Below are positions 10,951 through 22,775 of a stretch of 64,000 nucleotides of DNA, in pieces (position 1 is the stretch's first letter; every line of letters starts with the position of its first letter). Below the pieces are notes generated by a model that made no database searches, was not told the DNA's origin, and saw nothing but the letters and a program-made list of their open reading frames with translations. Source of the stretch: Imbricaverruca yamaguchii (Eukaryota > Arthropoda > Thecostraca > Neoverrucidae); assembly GCA_034440575.1 (NCBI GenBank), contig JAOTOL010001245.1, positions 186,001 through 250,000 on the forward strand, written 5' to 3'. Made by a program: the position numbers and the translations under genes.

Positions 10951-11139
10951 GGTGGTGAAAATCTAAAAATGCATCGTTCCATCTAGTGCATTGTTCGCTG
11001 CTTAGGGGAACCGGGCCACGGCCCTGCCCTTGGCTTCGCCTGGGGCACTAATACAGCACAACACTACGATGCAGCGCAGCAGCGCACTACACCTGTAAGC
11101 GCGGCACCCCTCGGCGGCGAATGAGCGCTGGCTCGGCTG

Positions 11140-11605
11140 CGGTGTCCTCTGATGTGTCCTGTGTCCCGCTGTGTCCTCTGATGTGTCCTGTGTCCTGCTG
11201 TGTCCTCTGATGTGTCCTGTGTCCTGATGTGTCCTCTGATGTGTCATGTGTCCCGCTGTGTCCCGCTGTGTCCTCTGATGTGTCCTGTGTCCCGCTGTGT
11301 CCTCTGATATGTCCTGTGTCCCGCTGTGTCCTCTGATGTGTCCTGTGTCATGATGTGTCCTCTGATGTGTCATGTGTCCTGTGGTGTCCTCTGATGTGAC
11401 CTGTGTCCTGCTTTTGTCCTCTGATGTGTCCTGTGTCCTGATGTGTCCTCTGATGTGTCCTGTGTCCCGCTGTGTCCTCTGATGTGTCATGTGTCCCGCT
11501 GTGTCCTCTGATGTGTCCTGTGTCCTGCTGTGTCCTCTGATCTGTGACCTGTGTCCTGCTGTGTCCTCTGATGTGTCCTGTGTCCAGCTGTGTCACTGGG
11601 GTCCG
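11140..11605. repeat. ~26-bp TGTCCTCTGATG array
   Basis: Repeated TGTCCTCTGATGTGTCCTGT units, about 18 copies, upstream of the cyclase. No coding evidence. Confidence 0.9.
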
Positions 11606-11794
11606 CCCGAGGGCTCGGACGGAATGCAGCCAGTCAGAGGTCTGTACGCACCGCATCACAGGCCAGAGGTCTCACGCCCAGTAATGCAGGCAAAGTTTGC
11701 ATTAGCTGCATTGTTCATGGAACGGTGTGTCCGTGACAGGTCACACGTTGAACGGACATTGAAGCTGATCCGAGTCGAATGTTCCCGATGTTCC

Positions 11795-12130
11795 CGTCAC
11801 TATTTATCTTTCTGCCACTACTCATGTTCCTGCCACTGTCTACCTTCCTGCCACTACTTATCTTCCTGCCACTACTTATGTTCCTGCCACTGCCTACCTT
11901 CCTGCCACTACTTATTTTCCTGCTACTACCTACCTTCCTGCCACTATTTATCTTCCTGCCACTACTCAGGTTCCTGCCACTGCCTACCTTCCTGCCACTA
12001 CTTATCTTCCTGCCACTACTTATATTCCTGCCACTGCCTACCTTCGTGCTACTACTCATCTTCCTGCCACTGCTTATGCTCCTGTCACTCCTCATGTTCC
12101 TCTCATTTCTGATTTTCATGTCACTTCTTA
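11795..12130. repeat. 18-bp TTCCTGCCACTACTTATC array
   Basis: About 18 degenerate copies, open in frame on both strands because the period is 18. The following sequence to 12600 shows decayed relatives of the unit and otherwise nothing. Confidence 0.9.
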
Positions 12131-12599
12131 TGCTTCCGTCACTCATTATGTTCCGTCACTCCTTACGTTGTGATCGCTCCTCCGTATGCTGCTGTCACTT
12201 CTTATTTTCCTGTTAATCCTTATTTTTCTGTGACTTCTTATACTCCTGTCAAGCCTGATTTTCATGTCAGTTCTTACGCACCGCATATGCAGTTCAATGC
12301 ATGAGTGAATGCATTTATGATCAAAGAGCTTTTCAATTGTACCCATTCTGCCCATTTCGTGCAAAGCGTACTGTGGGCAAAGCGTACTATGTTTTGAGAT
12401 GCGGTCACTGACCCACCTGTGGGCCATGTCGTCATTACTGACTTTCTATCATCTGTCACACTGTCGTCTTCTCTGAGAAGAATGCTCCTAAATGATACTC
12501 AAAGCGATCGCAAGCAAATCCCCCATTTTAAGGTCAGATCACTGGCCCGTATGCCACCTCGGTAGTTTGTGGTGTACTGACATTCTCATCACCGTGCTG

Positions 12600-12867
12600 T
12601 CCATGCGGCAGGTTGGCCGAATCAGGAGTGCGAGCGAAGATGAGGCGGTCGGCAGCTACCACTTCAACTGCCGCGTCCATGCAGCGCTGCAGGCGCCGCA
12701 CGGTGCCGCCTGCGAGGCCTCCCTGACTCGCACCAGCAGGGCACCGGGCAACACCACGCCGCCGGTCGGCAGGCTGGCCGCTTTAGCAATCAAGGATAGG
12801 GACGACGTGCGCGCCCTCGTCATCTCCGCCCGCTGTACGACTCCCCAGGGCAGCCTTGGGGTGGGGT
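12600..12867. other. GC-rich non-repetitive stretch open on both strands
   Basis: This 270-bp segment is unlike its repetitive neighbours and open in several frames. Plus has an acceptor-like ATGCGGCAG|GTTGG, then DEAVGSYHFNCRVHAAL; minus has MTRARTSSLSLIAKAASL. Neither strand gave a family I recognise or a convincing donor. It could be a lone exon of an unseen gene or chance. Confidence 0.25.
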
Positions 12868-13413
12868 GGGAGGCTGGACATGCGGACTTGGCTGGAGCCC
12901 GAGGGACGGGCTGGACATGCGGACTTGGCTGGAGCCCGAGGGACGGGCTGGACATGCGGACTTGGCTGGAGCCCGAGGGACGGGCTGGACATGCGGACTT
13001 GGCTGGAGCCCGAGGGACGGGCTGGACATGCGGACTTGGCTGGAGCCCGAGGGACGGGCTGGACTTGTGGACTTGGCTGGAGCCCGAGGGACGGGCTGGA
13101 CATGCGGACTTGGCTGGAGCCCGAGGGACGGGCTGGACATGCGGACTTGGCTGGAGCCCGAGGGACGGGCTGGACATGTGGACTTGGCTGGAGCCCGAGG
13201 GACGGGCTGGACATGTGGACTTGGCTGGAGCCCGAGGGACGGGCTGGACATGTGGACTTGGCTGGAGCCCGAGGGACGGGCTGGACATGCGGACGAGGCT
13301 GGAGCCCGAGGGACGGGCTGGACATGTGGACTTGGCTGGAGCCCGAGGGACGGGCTGGACATGTGGACTTGGCTGGAGCCCGAGGGACGGGCTGGACATG
13401 CGGACGAGGTTCC
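12868..13413. repeat. 37-bp minisatellite, ~15 copies
   Basis: Unit with GGACTTGGCTGGAGCCCGAG. Period 37 rotates the three frames, so all three are open over long stretches without selection. Confidence 0.95.
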
Positions 13414-13459
13414 AGGGGAGCCTGGAGCCTTATGAAGCTCAGAGTCGTGTAGTCACAAG

Positions 13460-13735
13460 CACGTACAGTCCTACAGCCCACAATCTCACAGCCCACAGCC
13501 CCACAGCCCACAGTCCCACGGCCCCACAGCCCACAGTCCCAGAGTCTCACAGTCTCACAGTCCCACAGTCTCACAGTCTCACAGTCCCACAGTCCCACAG
13601 TCCCACAGTCCCACAGTCTCACAGTCTCACAGTCCCACAGCCCAACGGCCCCACAGTTCACAGTCCCACGGCTCGACAGCCCACCGTCCCACAGGTCACA
13701 GTCCCGCAGCCCACAGCCCACAGTCTAATACCGTC
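13460..13735. repeat. CCCACAG/TCTCACAG short-unit array
   Basis: 7-8-bp units (CAGTCCCA, CAGTCTCA) repeated about 35 times, then a C-run near 13755. Confidence 0.9.
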
Positions 13736-14649
13736 CCACGGAGCCCGCCTCCGCCCCCCCCCCCCTCGGTCATCACTGAGATTGCCGCCACCTTATACTG
13801 GGTGGATATCATTGGAAGCCCGAGGAACATGTGTGCCACTGCACATCCACAGTAGGGTGTGACGTACTCGTGACTTTTGTCACAGGGACAAAATGCCAGG
13901 GTGGGGTTTTACGGGGGCGATGTTGAAAAGCGGTTTGTAGAAGAAAAAATATTTCAAAGCGACTTGGAGCTTGCCCTCACGCCCGGAAGGTTCCCCCATT
14001 CCCTTACTATGTCACACTAGCGCCATCTATGCACGTGTTTTTTTGTATCTCAGTTTGTAGCGGACGTACAAAGACGAGACAAGGACCATCGTATTGCTCA
14101 TGCTGAGAGCTTTCCATTGATAACCATTTTATGACCTGGGGTCACTAGGTCGCCTTCAAGGTCAGGTCACATATCTCACTCAACACCGGAACGGGTCATT
14201 CAGGGACCATGAACATATATTGCAGAACTAAGTCACAACACTGTTCACTTGGTCTCATTGCGATGTTGTGGACTCTTAGGTGGGTACAGTGAGCAATGTT
14301 TAACCACCGTGACCTGCAAAAGGTAAAAGGTCAGATACCCAAGGTAGTGGAGATACGCAGGCCGTCGAACGAGCGATCAAGGTTGTGACGGCAGCCTCCA
14401 GCAAAGTGCAAGAAGAAAACCGACACGGCTCCATCTGCGCCAGGCTGAAACACCGTGAAACTATGAAGTGCGTGAACACAAAGTCGGATTTGTAGCTATC
14501 GAGCCAGTTGTCACCTGAGGCCTTGCATCCAAAGGTCTTCAAAGACGTCTGCAGTTTTGGTAGCCTGACGACAGTGCGTGGCGAGTGTGGATTGTAAAGA
14601 ACTGGTGTTTAATCATAGCCTTATATGTGGCATCACATGTTCAGCGGAT

Positions 14650-14999
14650 GCTGTCGGCATAGGCGCACCGGAGGGGGGCCTGCCCCCCCCATGAGACCAA
14701 AGTGCCCTTTTGACCAAAAGTGCCCTTTTTACCGAAAAGTGCCCTCTTGGCCGGAATGTCCCAAATTCAGCCAAAAAATCACCTGCCTCATGTGCCAAAG
14801 GTGCCCTTTGGGCCCAAAACTCCCCTTTTAGCCAAACATTTTTTTTCACGCCCAAGCCTCCCCCCCGGTCAACAGACCTTCCAGTGTGCCCCGGGCCGCA
14901 AAGTGCCCTTTTGGAGCCGGTCAGGTGCCCTTTTGGAGCTGGCCAAGTGCCCTTTTCGGTCCGGGCCCCCCATGGAAAAATCCTGGGTGCGCGCCTGAC
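14650..14999. mobile_element. Nested MITE-like insert with AAGTGCCC motifs
   Basis: Bounded by AGGCGCACCGGAGGGGGGCC on the left and GGCCCCCCATGG then TCCTGGGTGCGCGCC on the right, an imperfect inverted repeat. The interior repeats (A)AAGTGCCCTTTT about eight times. No coding capacity. Confidence 0.5.
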
Positions 15000-15324
15000 T
15001 GTCGGCGATCCGTTTGTACGTCTTTGGGGCCTGCCTCCCTGCCCATCCGCGACAGCAGCATAGGCGGATCTGGGCCCGAAGATACGCGCCCATGCCGCCT
15101 CCGCGCCTCCCATCCTCTGGACGTCGGCCAGAGTCCTTCGGGATACAGTCCCGCAGGTCAGCTGGCAAGCCAATCTTCCCGCTGCGGCGGAGAGACACGA
15201 GCGTCGGATCCACCCTCGGCCCAAACCTCTCCCAGCCATCCTCTCCACTTCGCTGCTTCCAGGCAAGTTCTGTTCTTCATGTCTCTGCTTTTGGAGCACG
15301 AGATGTTTGATGTCGCTGACCGAG

Positions 15325-15480
15325 AGTGAGATCCGAGGCATAAAGACATAAAATATCAGTGCAACTATGAGCCACAAGGGCCCTTCTTGCACTCTGTACA
15401 CTGAACCAGTTGCCCACCAAATCTGTCAATCAGCCCTCCCTGTAATACTGAAAAGCAAGCCCTCTATTCTTATAATGAGG
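15325..15480 (-). mobile_element. CR1/L2-like retrotransposon 3' end, truncated copy
   Basis: Nearly identical to 62281-62435, the 3' end of the larger fragment: GAGCCACAAGGGCCCTTCTT, AACCAGTTGCCCACCAAATC and CAGCCCTCCCT. It is 5' truncated and sits inside the foldback element. Confidence 0.7.
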
Positions 15481-16384
15481 CATACAATAATGCAATGAAA
15501 TGGCAATGAAAGATATAGGTTGGAAAAGGGACATGTATAGCTGGTTTGGTGCTTATCAGCACGAAGGGCCATGCAGCTTAAATATAAGCTTGCTGGTAGT
15601 ACAGGCCGGTGCACCCGCCTCCAAAAAGATCAGTTCCATTTTCGCTGTCAACCCGGCGAGTATTTACGGACTGCCGGTACGGTGGCGTCCGAGGTTAGGT
15701 CCGATCTCCGGCCCTGGTTAGGTCCGACCTCCGCAGAAGAAGGGAAGCGCTATCCCAGTTATTAACGCCACTCCCCCAGGCTATGCTACTGACCGGAAAT
15801 TGAATGTGGGAAACATGGGTGTAGCTAAAACAGCACATTCACCTAACTTTTCCCATTGGGTATGAAAATGATAGGTCCTTCTGCTCTGCTTCCCACATAA
15901 AACTACCAGAGATTCTTGACCTTTGGCCTCGCCTGGCCTTTGACCTTTTGCAGGTCACGGCAGTCAAATATTCCCAAATGAACTCCAAAAACTCCAGAAT
16001 CTCACAATGAGACCAACATAATATTATTCACTGACTTATTAGTTGTGCGGTCATGTTTACCGGCTCTGAATGGCTCATTTCAGCCCGTGAGGAACGTGAC
16101 CTGACCTGGACAGCAACCTTGTGACTCCAGGTCATCAAAATTGGTATCAATCGAAAGCTCTCATCATGAGCAATACGATGGTTTTTGTCTCGTCTTTGTA
16201 CGCCCACTAGAAACTGAGATCCCTAAAACACGTGCATAGATGGCGCTAGTGTGTCATAGTAAGTGAATGGGGGAACCTTCCAGGCGTGACGGCAAGCTCC
16301 AAGTCGCTTTGGATTCGTTTTTTTTTTGCTACATATCGTTTTTATCATCGCCCCCGTAAAACCCCACCCTGGCATTTTGGATCT

Positions 16385-17033
16385 GCAATTGAAGAGACAC
16401 CCTAATCAACAAGCTAGAGTGTGCAGTGATGTGCACATGGGCGTGATAAAAGGAGGGGTGTGGCAAGAAGGGGAGAGGAGGGTGGTAATAAGGAGTGAGA
16501 AGGGGTGGCAACAAGGTGAGATGGGAGTGGCAGCAAGGGGTGAGAAGGGGTGGCAATAATGGGAAGGGCGGGGTGTAAGGAGGAAATTTATTGTGTGGGA
16601 GATGCACAAGTTCGAGCCAGTAATTGGAGGAAATATCCGTTGCCTTCCACGTTTCAGTCTGCAGTTCTGTTTTCCACTGCGATATATATTGTAGTTTGCG
16701 ATAGGGGAAAGAAAAGCGAATCAAAGTCACGCATATCGTTGTAGCATGCCGTCAGGGACGTAGTCAATAATTGCTCACTTGGATGTCGGTTTTCGCACAG
16801 GGCTCGGTCTACCCCAAGGCATTTCAAAGGCTCCGGATTTCGGCCACTTGATTTCGAAATGGATAGGATTTGTCCAAGAGTATCGAGGTATTTTTGTAAA
16901 GTTCTGATTGTGGGCCCCGATGCTCGGATTCGCTCCCTCTTTAGCTTGCAAGTATGGAAGGCATTGTTACAAACCCGGAATGCAGACCGTCTAAGTATGC
17001 ATCTGCAGGGCTTGCAGGGTATGCATCTGCATC
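16385..17033. other. Unique sequence, no feature
   Basis: Contains a short purine-rich stretch with GAGAAGGGGTGGCAA repeats at about 16497-16560. No coding or RNA feature recognised. Confidence 0.5.
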
Positions 17034-17192
17034 TGGTTGGCTATTGGTTTCACACCACATCGACCGTTGAGTCATGTAGCGTCGCCAATCTCTCACGCCG
17101 ATTGGTCGCGAGCGAAGAATAGGTGAGACACGAACCCACAACCTCTCGACTGTGAGACGGGAAGCCTACCCATAGACTACTCATCCCATGTA
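17034..17192 (-). mobile_element. tRNA-Val-like SINE (family V)
   Basis: On minus: tRNA-like head with A-box TAGTCTATGGGTAG and B-box GTGGGTTCGTGTC, then the shared body with ATTGGCGACGCTACATGACT and CAACGGTCGATGTG. The head resembles tRNA-Val (CTCACA in the anticodon loop). Mutated and not a functional tRNA. Confidence 0.8.
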
Positions 17193-17814
17193 TCTGCATG
17201 CACAATATTAAAACGTCATTGGAAAGGACGTCGATTCGGCATCGGACACGGGGCAAGTACACGAGAGCAACGGGCCGCAGACATTCGGGAGATTACTTAA
17301 ACGCTTGAAATCGCCACATCTATCACCTTTACGGAGTTGTGTAGACAATGACACTTGAGGAAATGACACACCGACGCAGAACCAGCGATTTCCACTTCAC
17401 CCTGACCCCAATCCCCATCCCCTCACCTGCACCCAGTCCACGACGCAGACAGGTACTTCGTCCCTCGATATTTACCACGTCACCAGGAGCGACTCTCCAC
17501 CAATCAGGAGGCGGCGGCCGATCGCCAGGGGTCAGAGGTGGTGCGCGCCGCACGACTTCGCTGACACTGACCGAGCAGCGGTCGGGTGTCAGAACGAGTC
17601 CTGGGAGGAGGAGAGGGAGGGGACGGCGTCGCAGCTGGCCCAGAGAGTGGTCGGGCTGCGTGGCTGGCCGGTGACGCCGACTTCCAGTCGATATGACCGG
17701 CACCTCCCGCCGGGCCCACACGCAATCTCCTCCAACAAGTTCTCTCGCACAATGGGGCGCAGTGGGGAAAGACGCAGCAGCGACGTGAGCCTGCGCGCTG
17801 TACCAGCGTGAGTG
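17193..17814. other. GC-rich unique sequence between two SINEs
   Basis: Open frames occur on both strands at 17348-17750, but no splice-consistent exon and no recognised family. Nothing else seen. Confidence 0.4.
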
Positions 17815-17972
17815 TGAAGACGAGTAGTCTAGGGGTAAGTTACCCGTCTCACAACCGAAAGGTTGTGGGTTCGAGTCTCACCTATCGCTACTCTTCGCCC
17901 ACGACCAATCGGCGTGAGAGTTTGGCGATGCTATATGGCTCAACGATCGACGTGTCGTAAAACCAACAACCA
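17815..17972 (+). mobile_element. tRNA-Val-like SINE (family V)
   Basis: A-box TAGTCTAGGGGTAAGT, anticodon-region CGTCTCACAACCGAAAGG, B-box GGTTCGAGTC, then body GACCAATCGGCGTGAGAG and an end in CGTAAAACCAACAACC. Opposite orientation to the copy at 17034. Confidence 0.85.
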
Positions 17973-17984
17973 CCACCAGCACCA

Positions 17985-20010
17985 CCAGCGTGGGTGTGTG
18001 GGCTGTACCAGCGTGGGTGTGTGCGCTGTACCAGTGTGGGTGTGTGGGCCGTACCAGCGTCGGTGTGTGGGCTGTACCAGCGTGGGTGTGTGGGCTGTAC
18101 CAGTGTAGGTGTGTGAGCTGTACCAGTGTGGGTGTGTGGGCTGTACCAGTGTGGGTGTGTGGGCTGTACCAGCGTCGGTGTGTGGGCTGTACCAGCGTGG
18201 GTGTGTAAGCTGTACCAGCGTGGGTGTGTGGGCTGTACCAGTGTAGGTGTGTGGGCTGTACCAGTGTAGGAGTGTGGGCTGTACCAGTGTAGGTGTGTGG
18301 GCTGTACCAGTGTGGGTGTGTGGGCTGTACCAGTGTAGGTGTGTAAGCTGTACCAGTGTGGGTGTGTGGGCTGTACCAGCGTCGGTGTGTGGGCTATACC
18401 AGCGTGGGTGTGTAAGCTGTACCAGCGTGGGTGTGTGGGCTGTACCAGTGTGGGTGTGGGGGCTGTACCAGTGTGGGTGGGTGGGCTGTACCAGCGTCGG
18501 TGTGTAGGCTGTACCAGTGTGGGTGTGTAGGCTGTACCAGCGTGGGTGTGTGGCCTGTACCAGTGTGGGTGTGGGGGCTGTACCAGCGTGGGTGTGTAGG
18601 CTATACCAGTGTAGGTGTGTGGGCTGTACCAGCGTGGGTGTGTGGGCTGTACCAGTGTAGGTGTGTGCTGTACCAGTGTAGGTGTGTAAGCTGTACCAGC
18701 GTGGGTGTGTGGGCTGTACCAGTGTGGGTGTGGGGGCTGTACCAGTGTGGGTGTGTGGGCTGTACCAGTGTGGGTGTGCGGGCTTTACCAGTGTGGGTGT
18801 GCAGGCTGTACCAGTGTAGGTGTGTGGGCTGTACCAGTGTGGGTGTGTGGGCTGTACCAGCGTCGGTGTGTGGGCTATACCAGCGTGGGTGTGTAAGCTG
18901 TACCAGCGTGGGTGTGTAGGCTGTGCCAGTGTGGGTGTGTGGGCTGTACCAGTGTAGGTGTGTAGGCTATACCAGTGTAGGTGTGTAGGCTATACCAGTG
19001 TAGGTGTGTGGGCTGTGCCAGTGTGGGTGTGTGGGCTGTACCAGTGTGGGTGTGTGGGCTGTACCAGTGTGGGTGTGTGGGCTGTACCAGTGTAGGTGTG
19101 TAAGCTGTACCAGTGTAGGTGTGTGGGCTGTGCCAGTGTGGGTGTGTGGGCTGTACCAGTGTGGGTGTGTAGGCTGTACCAGTGTGGGTGTGTAGGCTGT
19201 ACCAGTGTAGGTGTATGGGCTGTACCAGTGTAGGTGTGTGGGCTGTACCAGCGTGGGTGTGTAAGCTGTACCAGCGTGGGTGTGTAGGCTGTGCCAGTGT
19301 AGGTGTGTGGGCTGTACCGGCGTGGGTGTGTAGGCTGTACCAGTGTGGGTGTGTGGGCTGTACCAGTGTGGGTGTGTGGGCTGTACCAGCGTGGGTGTGC
19401 AGGCTGTACCAGTGTGGGTGTGTGGACTGTACCAGTGTGGGTGTGTGGGCTGTGCCAGTGTGGATGTGTGGGCTGTACCAGTGTAGGTGTGGAGACTGTA
19501 ACATCGTGGGTGTGTGGACTGTACCAGTGTAGGTGTGTGAGCTGTACCAGTGTGGGTGTGTGGGCTGTACCAGTGTAGGTGTGGAGACTGTAACATCGTG
19601 GGTGTGTAGGCTGTACCAGTGTGGGTGTGTGCGCTGTACCAGTGTGGGTGTGTGGGATGTACCAGCGTGGGTGTGTGGGCTGTACCAGTGTAGGTGTGTG
19701 GGCTGTACCAGTGTAGGTGTGTGGGCTGTACCAGTGTGGGTGTGTGGGCTGTACCAGTGTGGGTGTGTGGGCTGTACCAGTGTGGGTGTGTGGGCTGTGC
19801 CAGTGTGGGTGTGTGGGCTGTACCAGTGTGGGTGTGTGGGCTGTACCAGCGTGGGTGTGCAGGCTGTACCAGTGTAGGTGTGGAGACTGTAACATCGTGC
19901 GTGTGTAGGCTGTACCAGTGTGGGTGTGCGGGATGTACAAGCGTGGGTATTTGAGCTGTACCAGTGTAGGTGTGTAGGCTGTACCAGTATAGGTGTGAGG
20001 GTCGTGGATT
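17985..20010. repeat. 23-bp minisatellite, ~88 copies
   Basis: Unit GTGGGCTGTACCAGTGTGGGT with variants (GCGTGGGT, GTAGGT). It starts immediately after the SINE tail at 17972. Confidence 0.95.
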
Positions 20011-20166
20011 TTCAGGATGTATCGTTGTGGGCTGCACACTCACTTACTGTGGAATCTTCCAGGATACCTTTACTATGGCTGGCCCCTAGGAACGCACGAT
20101 GTGCCGCTTCACATCAATATTTGCCGGTAGGTTGAGCCGCTTCACAGTTATGCGTTGCGTGACAGT

Positions 20167-20631
20167 CTACCAGATGCACCCAAGAGGACTAACTGGATCC
20201 AAAACTGACGAAGCTAGATCGGAGTAGTGGAATTTCGCCCGGGATCTGGAGTTGCCGAGCGGGTACGGTATTGACCCGCCGGCGTCCTCTCCACGCTCTG
20301 CAATGTGCCTTATTGAAAACTTCCCCACTGTGTGACAACCGAGTTTGCACAATACTGAGACGAGGCACTCAGCTGGTGCATCGCAAGAGCGGATGAGTCT
20401 CGTGTCCAGCCCCCCGAGCGGAGTAACTTCGTGAATCACCTCCGACCCCGTACCACAAAGCTCGACAATTAGGCGGCTAACACTGGAGGCGTGGATGGCG
20501 AGCGAGGTTTGTTTGGAGCGAAAACTGTTAGCACGTCGTGTTTGACCGTTTCCACTTTCGATGGTGAGGATCTCAAAATGTCTTGTTTCGTCTAGCCTTT
20601 CTGTTGCTACTGCTACTGGGGGGATGTCCAA
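20167..20631 (-). CDS. Unassigned 154-codon open frame
   Basis: The only sizeable non-repetitive open frame between the two genes. It begins MDIPPVAVATERLDETRHFE, has mid-part LIVELCGTGSEVIHEV and ends SVLDPVSPLGCIW. No domain, membrane segment or family is recognised and no promoter is evident. It may be a decayed transposon-derived frame or chance. Confidence 0.2.
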   Translation of the reverse strand: MDIPPVAVATERLDETRHFEILTIESGNGQTRRANSFRSKQTSLAIHASSVSRLIVELCGTGSEVIHEVTPLGGLDTRLIRSCDAPAECLVSVLCKLGCHTVGKFSIRHIAERGEDAGGSIPYPLGNSRSRAKFHYSDLASSVLDPVSPLGCIW

Positions 20632-21239
20632 TTGTCTGTGTCTCGGTTACAAACTTGCTGACCGCGAGAATAACTTCACAGCCAGCCCCATCGCCTGCTG
20701 GTCTTCCAACTCACAATGACGTACCATTCGGGGGGTAGCACCAATAACTACATAACGCGCTGAAACCCAACGGCTATCCTAACTCTTGGTCCCATCGACA
20801 CTTCATCAGAATTGCACATATACGCATTTTATTGGCGTGACATAAAACAGAGCGTCCACCAGGCTCGGCTATCAGCAACATGGCGGCCGCCATTGCATAT
20901 TTCCCATATGTAGTCTCATCTGTGCGCCATCTCTTATATAGACGTAGACATATATCCGCCGGGTTCCACCGGACTATCTCGCTAGACACGGAAATGTAAC
21001 GCCGGCGCGCTTTGGAACCGCCGCTTCATCCCATCAGAAATCACGCGTACACGCACACTCATCGCACGCACGCAAACAAACAAACACGCACACACATATA
21101 TAGACGTCCGCGCACGCACATGTGTTCACAATCAAGCCACAGCAATCTCCAGCTGTACATCTGCCGTCGCAGGCACTTGTATTTGTAAATGGTCAGAGGC
21201 GGCTCCAGGGAGGCCACGGGGCGGGCACGACGGCGCCGG
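20632..21239. other. Unique sequence
   Basis: Contains short AT motifs (CTTATATAGACG near 20932) and a CA-rich stretch at about 21040-21120. No gene recognised. Confidence 0.4.
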
Positions 21240-21905
21240 CCCGCCAAGGACCGGACGCCAACGTCCCTGGACGTCCCTGTACGTCGCTGACGGACGCTAA
21301 TGTTCCTGGACGTCGCCGACGGCGGTGGCGGACGCTAACGTCCCTGGACGTCGCCGACGGCGGTGGCGGACGCTAATGTCCCTGGATGTCGCCGACGGCG
21401 GTGGCGGCGTTAATGTCCCTGGACGTCGCCGACGGCGGTGGCGGACGCTAACGTCCCTGGACTTCGCTGACGGCGGTGGCGGCCGCTAACGTCCTGGATG
21501 TCGCCGACGGCGGTACGGACGCTAATGTCCCTGGACGTTGCCGACGGCGGTGGCGGACGTTAATGTCCCTGGACGTCGCCGACGGCGGTGGCGGACGCTA
21601 ACGTCCCTGGACTTCGCTGACGGCGGTGGCGGCCGCTAACGTCCCTGGATGTCGCCGACGGCGGTTACGGACGCTAATGTCCCTGGACGTTGCCGACGGC
21701 GGTGGCGGACGTTAATGTCCCTGGACGTCGCCGACGGCGGTGGCGGCCGCTAACGTCCCTGGACGTCGCCGACGGCGGTGGCGGCCGCTAACGTCCCTGG
21801 ACGTCGCCGACGGCGGTGGCGGCCGCTAACGTCCCTGGACGTCGCCGACGGCGGTGGCGGCCGCTAACGTCCCTGGACGTCGCCGACGGCGGTGGCGGAC
21901 GCTAA
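21240..21905. repeat. 38-bp CpG-rich minisatellite, ~17 copies
   Basis: Unit with AACGTCCCTGGACGTCGCCG followed by ACGGCGGTGGCGG. Contains palindromic GACGTC in most units. Confidence 0.95.
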
Positions 21906-22434
21906 CGTGTGACAGGTACTGTTTCCAGATCTGATAACCCATATGTGACGGATGACCGCTTCTGGCGTGCGCTGCCATGATGCCTGCTACCGTGCAACTA
22001 CGTTGAGTGTTTCGCGCGTAGACGAAACCTGTCATACATAGCTGGGACGTGTCATACATGGCTGGAACTTGCGAAACGGAGCTGGGACCAACATACATAA
22101 CTGTGACCTGCATGCGTGTGTGGAACCTGCCACATGGCTGTAACTGTGACCTGCATGCGTGTGTCATGGCTATCCACTGCCACATGGCTGTGACCCGATG
22201 TAGCTGGAATCTGTCATACATGGGTGGATCTCGCCATGCATTGATCGACACCATCATACATGATTAGTCCTGCCGCACACAGCTAGAATCTGACACGTGT
22301 GCGTGGATAACGAACGCCATGCGTAGGTGAAACCTAGCATACACAGGTCATCCTACGCACGGGTGGGTACACCATACACAGGTGAGTACGCCATGCGCAG
22401 GTGGACACGTTAAAGCCGCATACACAAACAAGCT

Positions 22435-22775
22435 ACACATACATGGGCGAGTCATACGCATGTGAAGCACATCCTACACACGTGGGCGAGTCATACGCAT
22501 GTGAAGCACATCCTACACACGTGGGAGACGTCACACACTGGCGTAAACTGTGACGTGCACGCGTGAGATACGTGCACGTCAGCCGGTATGCCGACATGCG
22601 GCCGAGTAAGACATGTTTGCATGGTGACCGTGCGTCGTCATGGTGACCACGCGTAGTCATGATGATCACGCGTCGTCATGGTGAACACGCGCCGCCATGG
22701 TGACCACGCGTCGCCATGGTGACCACGCGTCGCCATGGTGACCACGCGTCGTCATGGCGACCGCGCGCCGCATAA
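22435..22775. repeat. Degenerate GTGAAGCACATCC and CATGGTGACCACGCG repeats
   Basis: A perfect two-copy ~40-bp repeat (GGCGAGTCATACGCATGTG...) at 22443-22522, then about eight 18-19-bp units with CATGGTGACCACGCG at 22618-22765. The preceding 21910-22434 stretch holds weaker relatives. Confidence 0.75.

Larger units (their letters stand above)
13888..16382. mobile_element. Long-inverted-repeat (foldback-type) element, ~2.5 kb
   Basis: The left end, CAAAATGCCAGGGTGGGG then TTTTACGGGGGCGAT, is the reverse complement of the right end near 16350-16380. The match continues inward, imperfectly, for about 460 bp (13890-14350 against about 15900-16380), including TAGCGCCATCTATGCACGTG and GACCTGCAAAAGGT. 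No transposase was found. The interior carries a smaller MITE-like insert and a retrotransposon 3' fragment. A clear target-site duplication was not seen. Confidence 0.75.

Noticed and set aside
12492..13862. 456-codon plus-strand frame
   Set aside because: Mostly a 37-bp minisatellite whose three frames are all open; no start or splice support.
14339..14444. Exon-like stretch on minus (FFLHFAGGCRHNL) with AG and GT borders
   Set aside because: It begins at the inner edge of the foldback element's inverted repeat, has no partner exons and no recognised family.
17815..17890. tRNA-Val gene
   Set aside because: No acceptor-stem pairing; continues directly into the SINE body shared by other copies.
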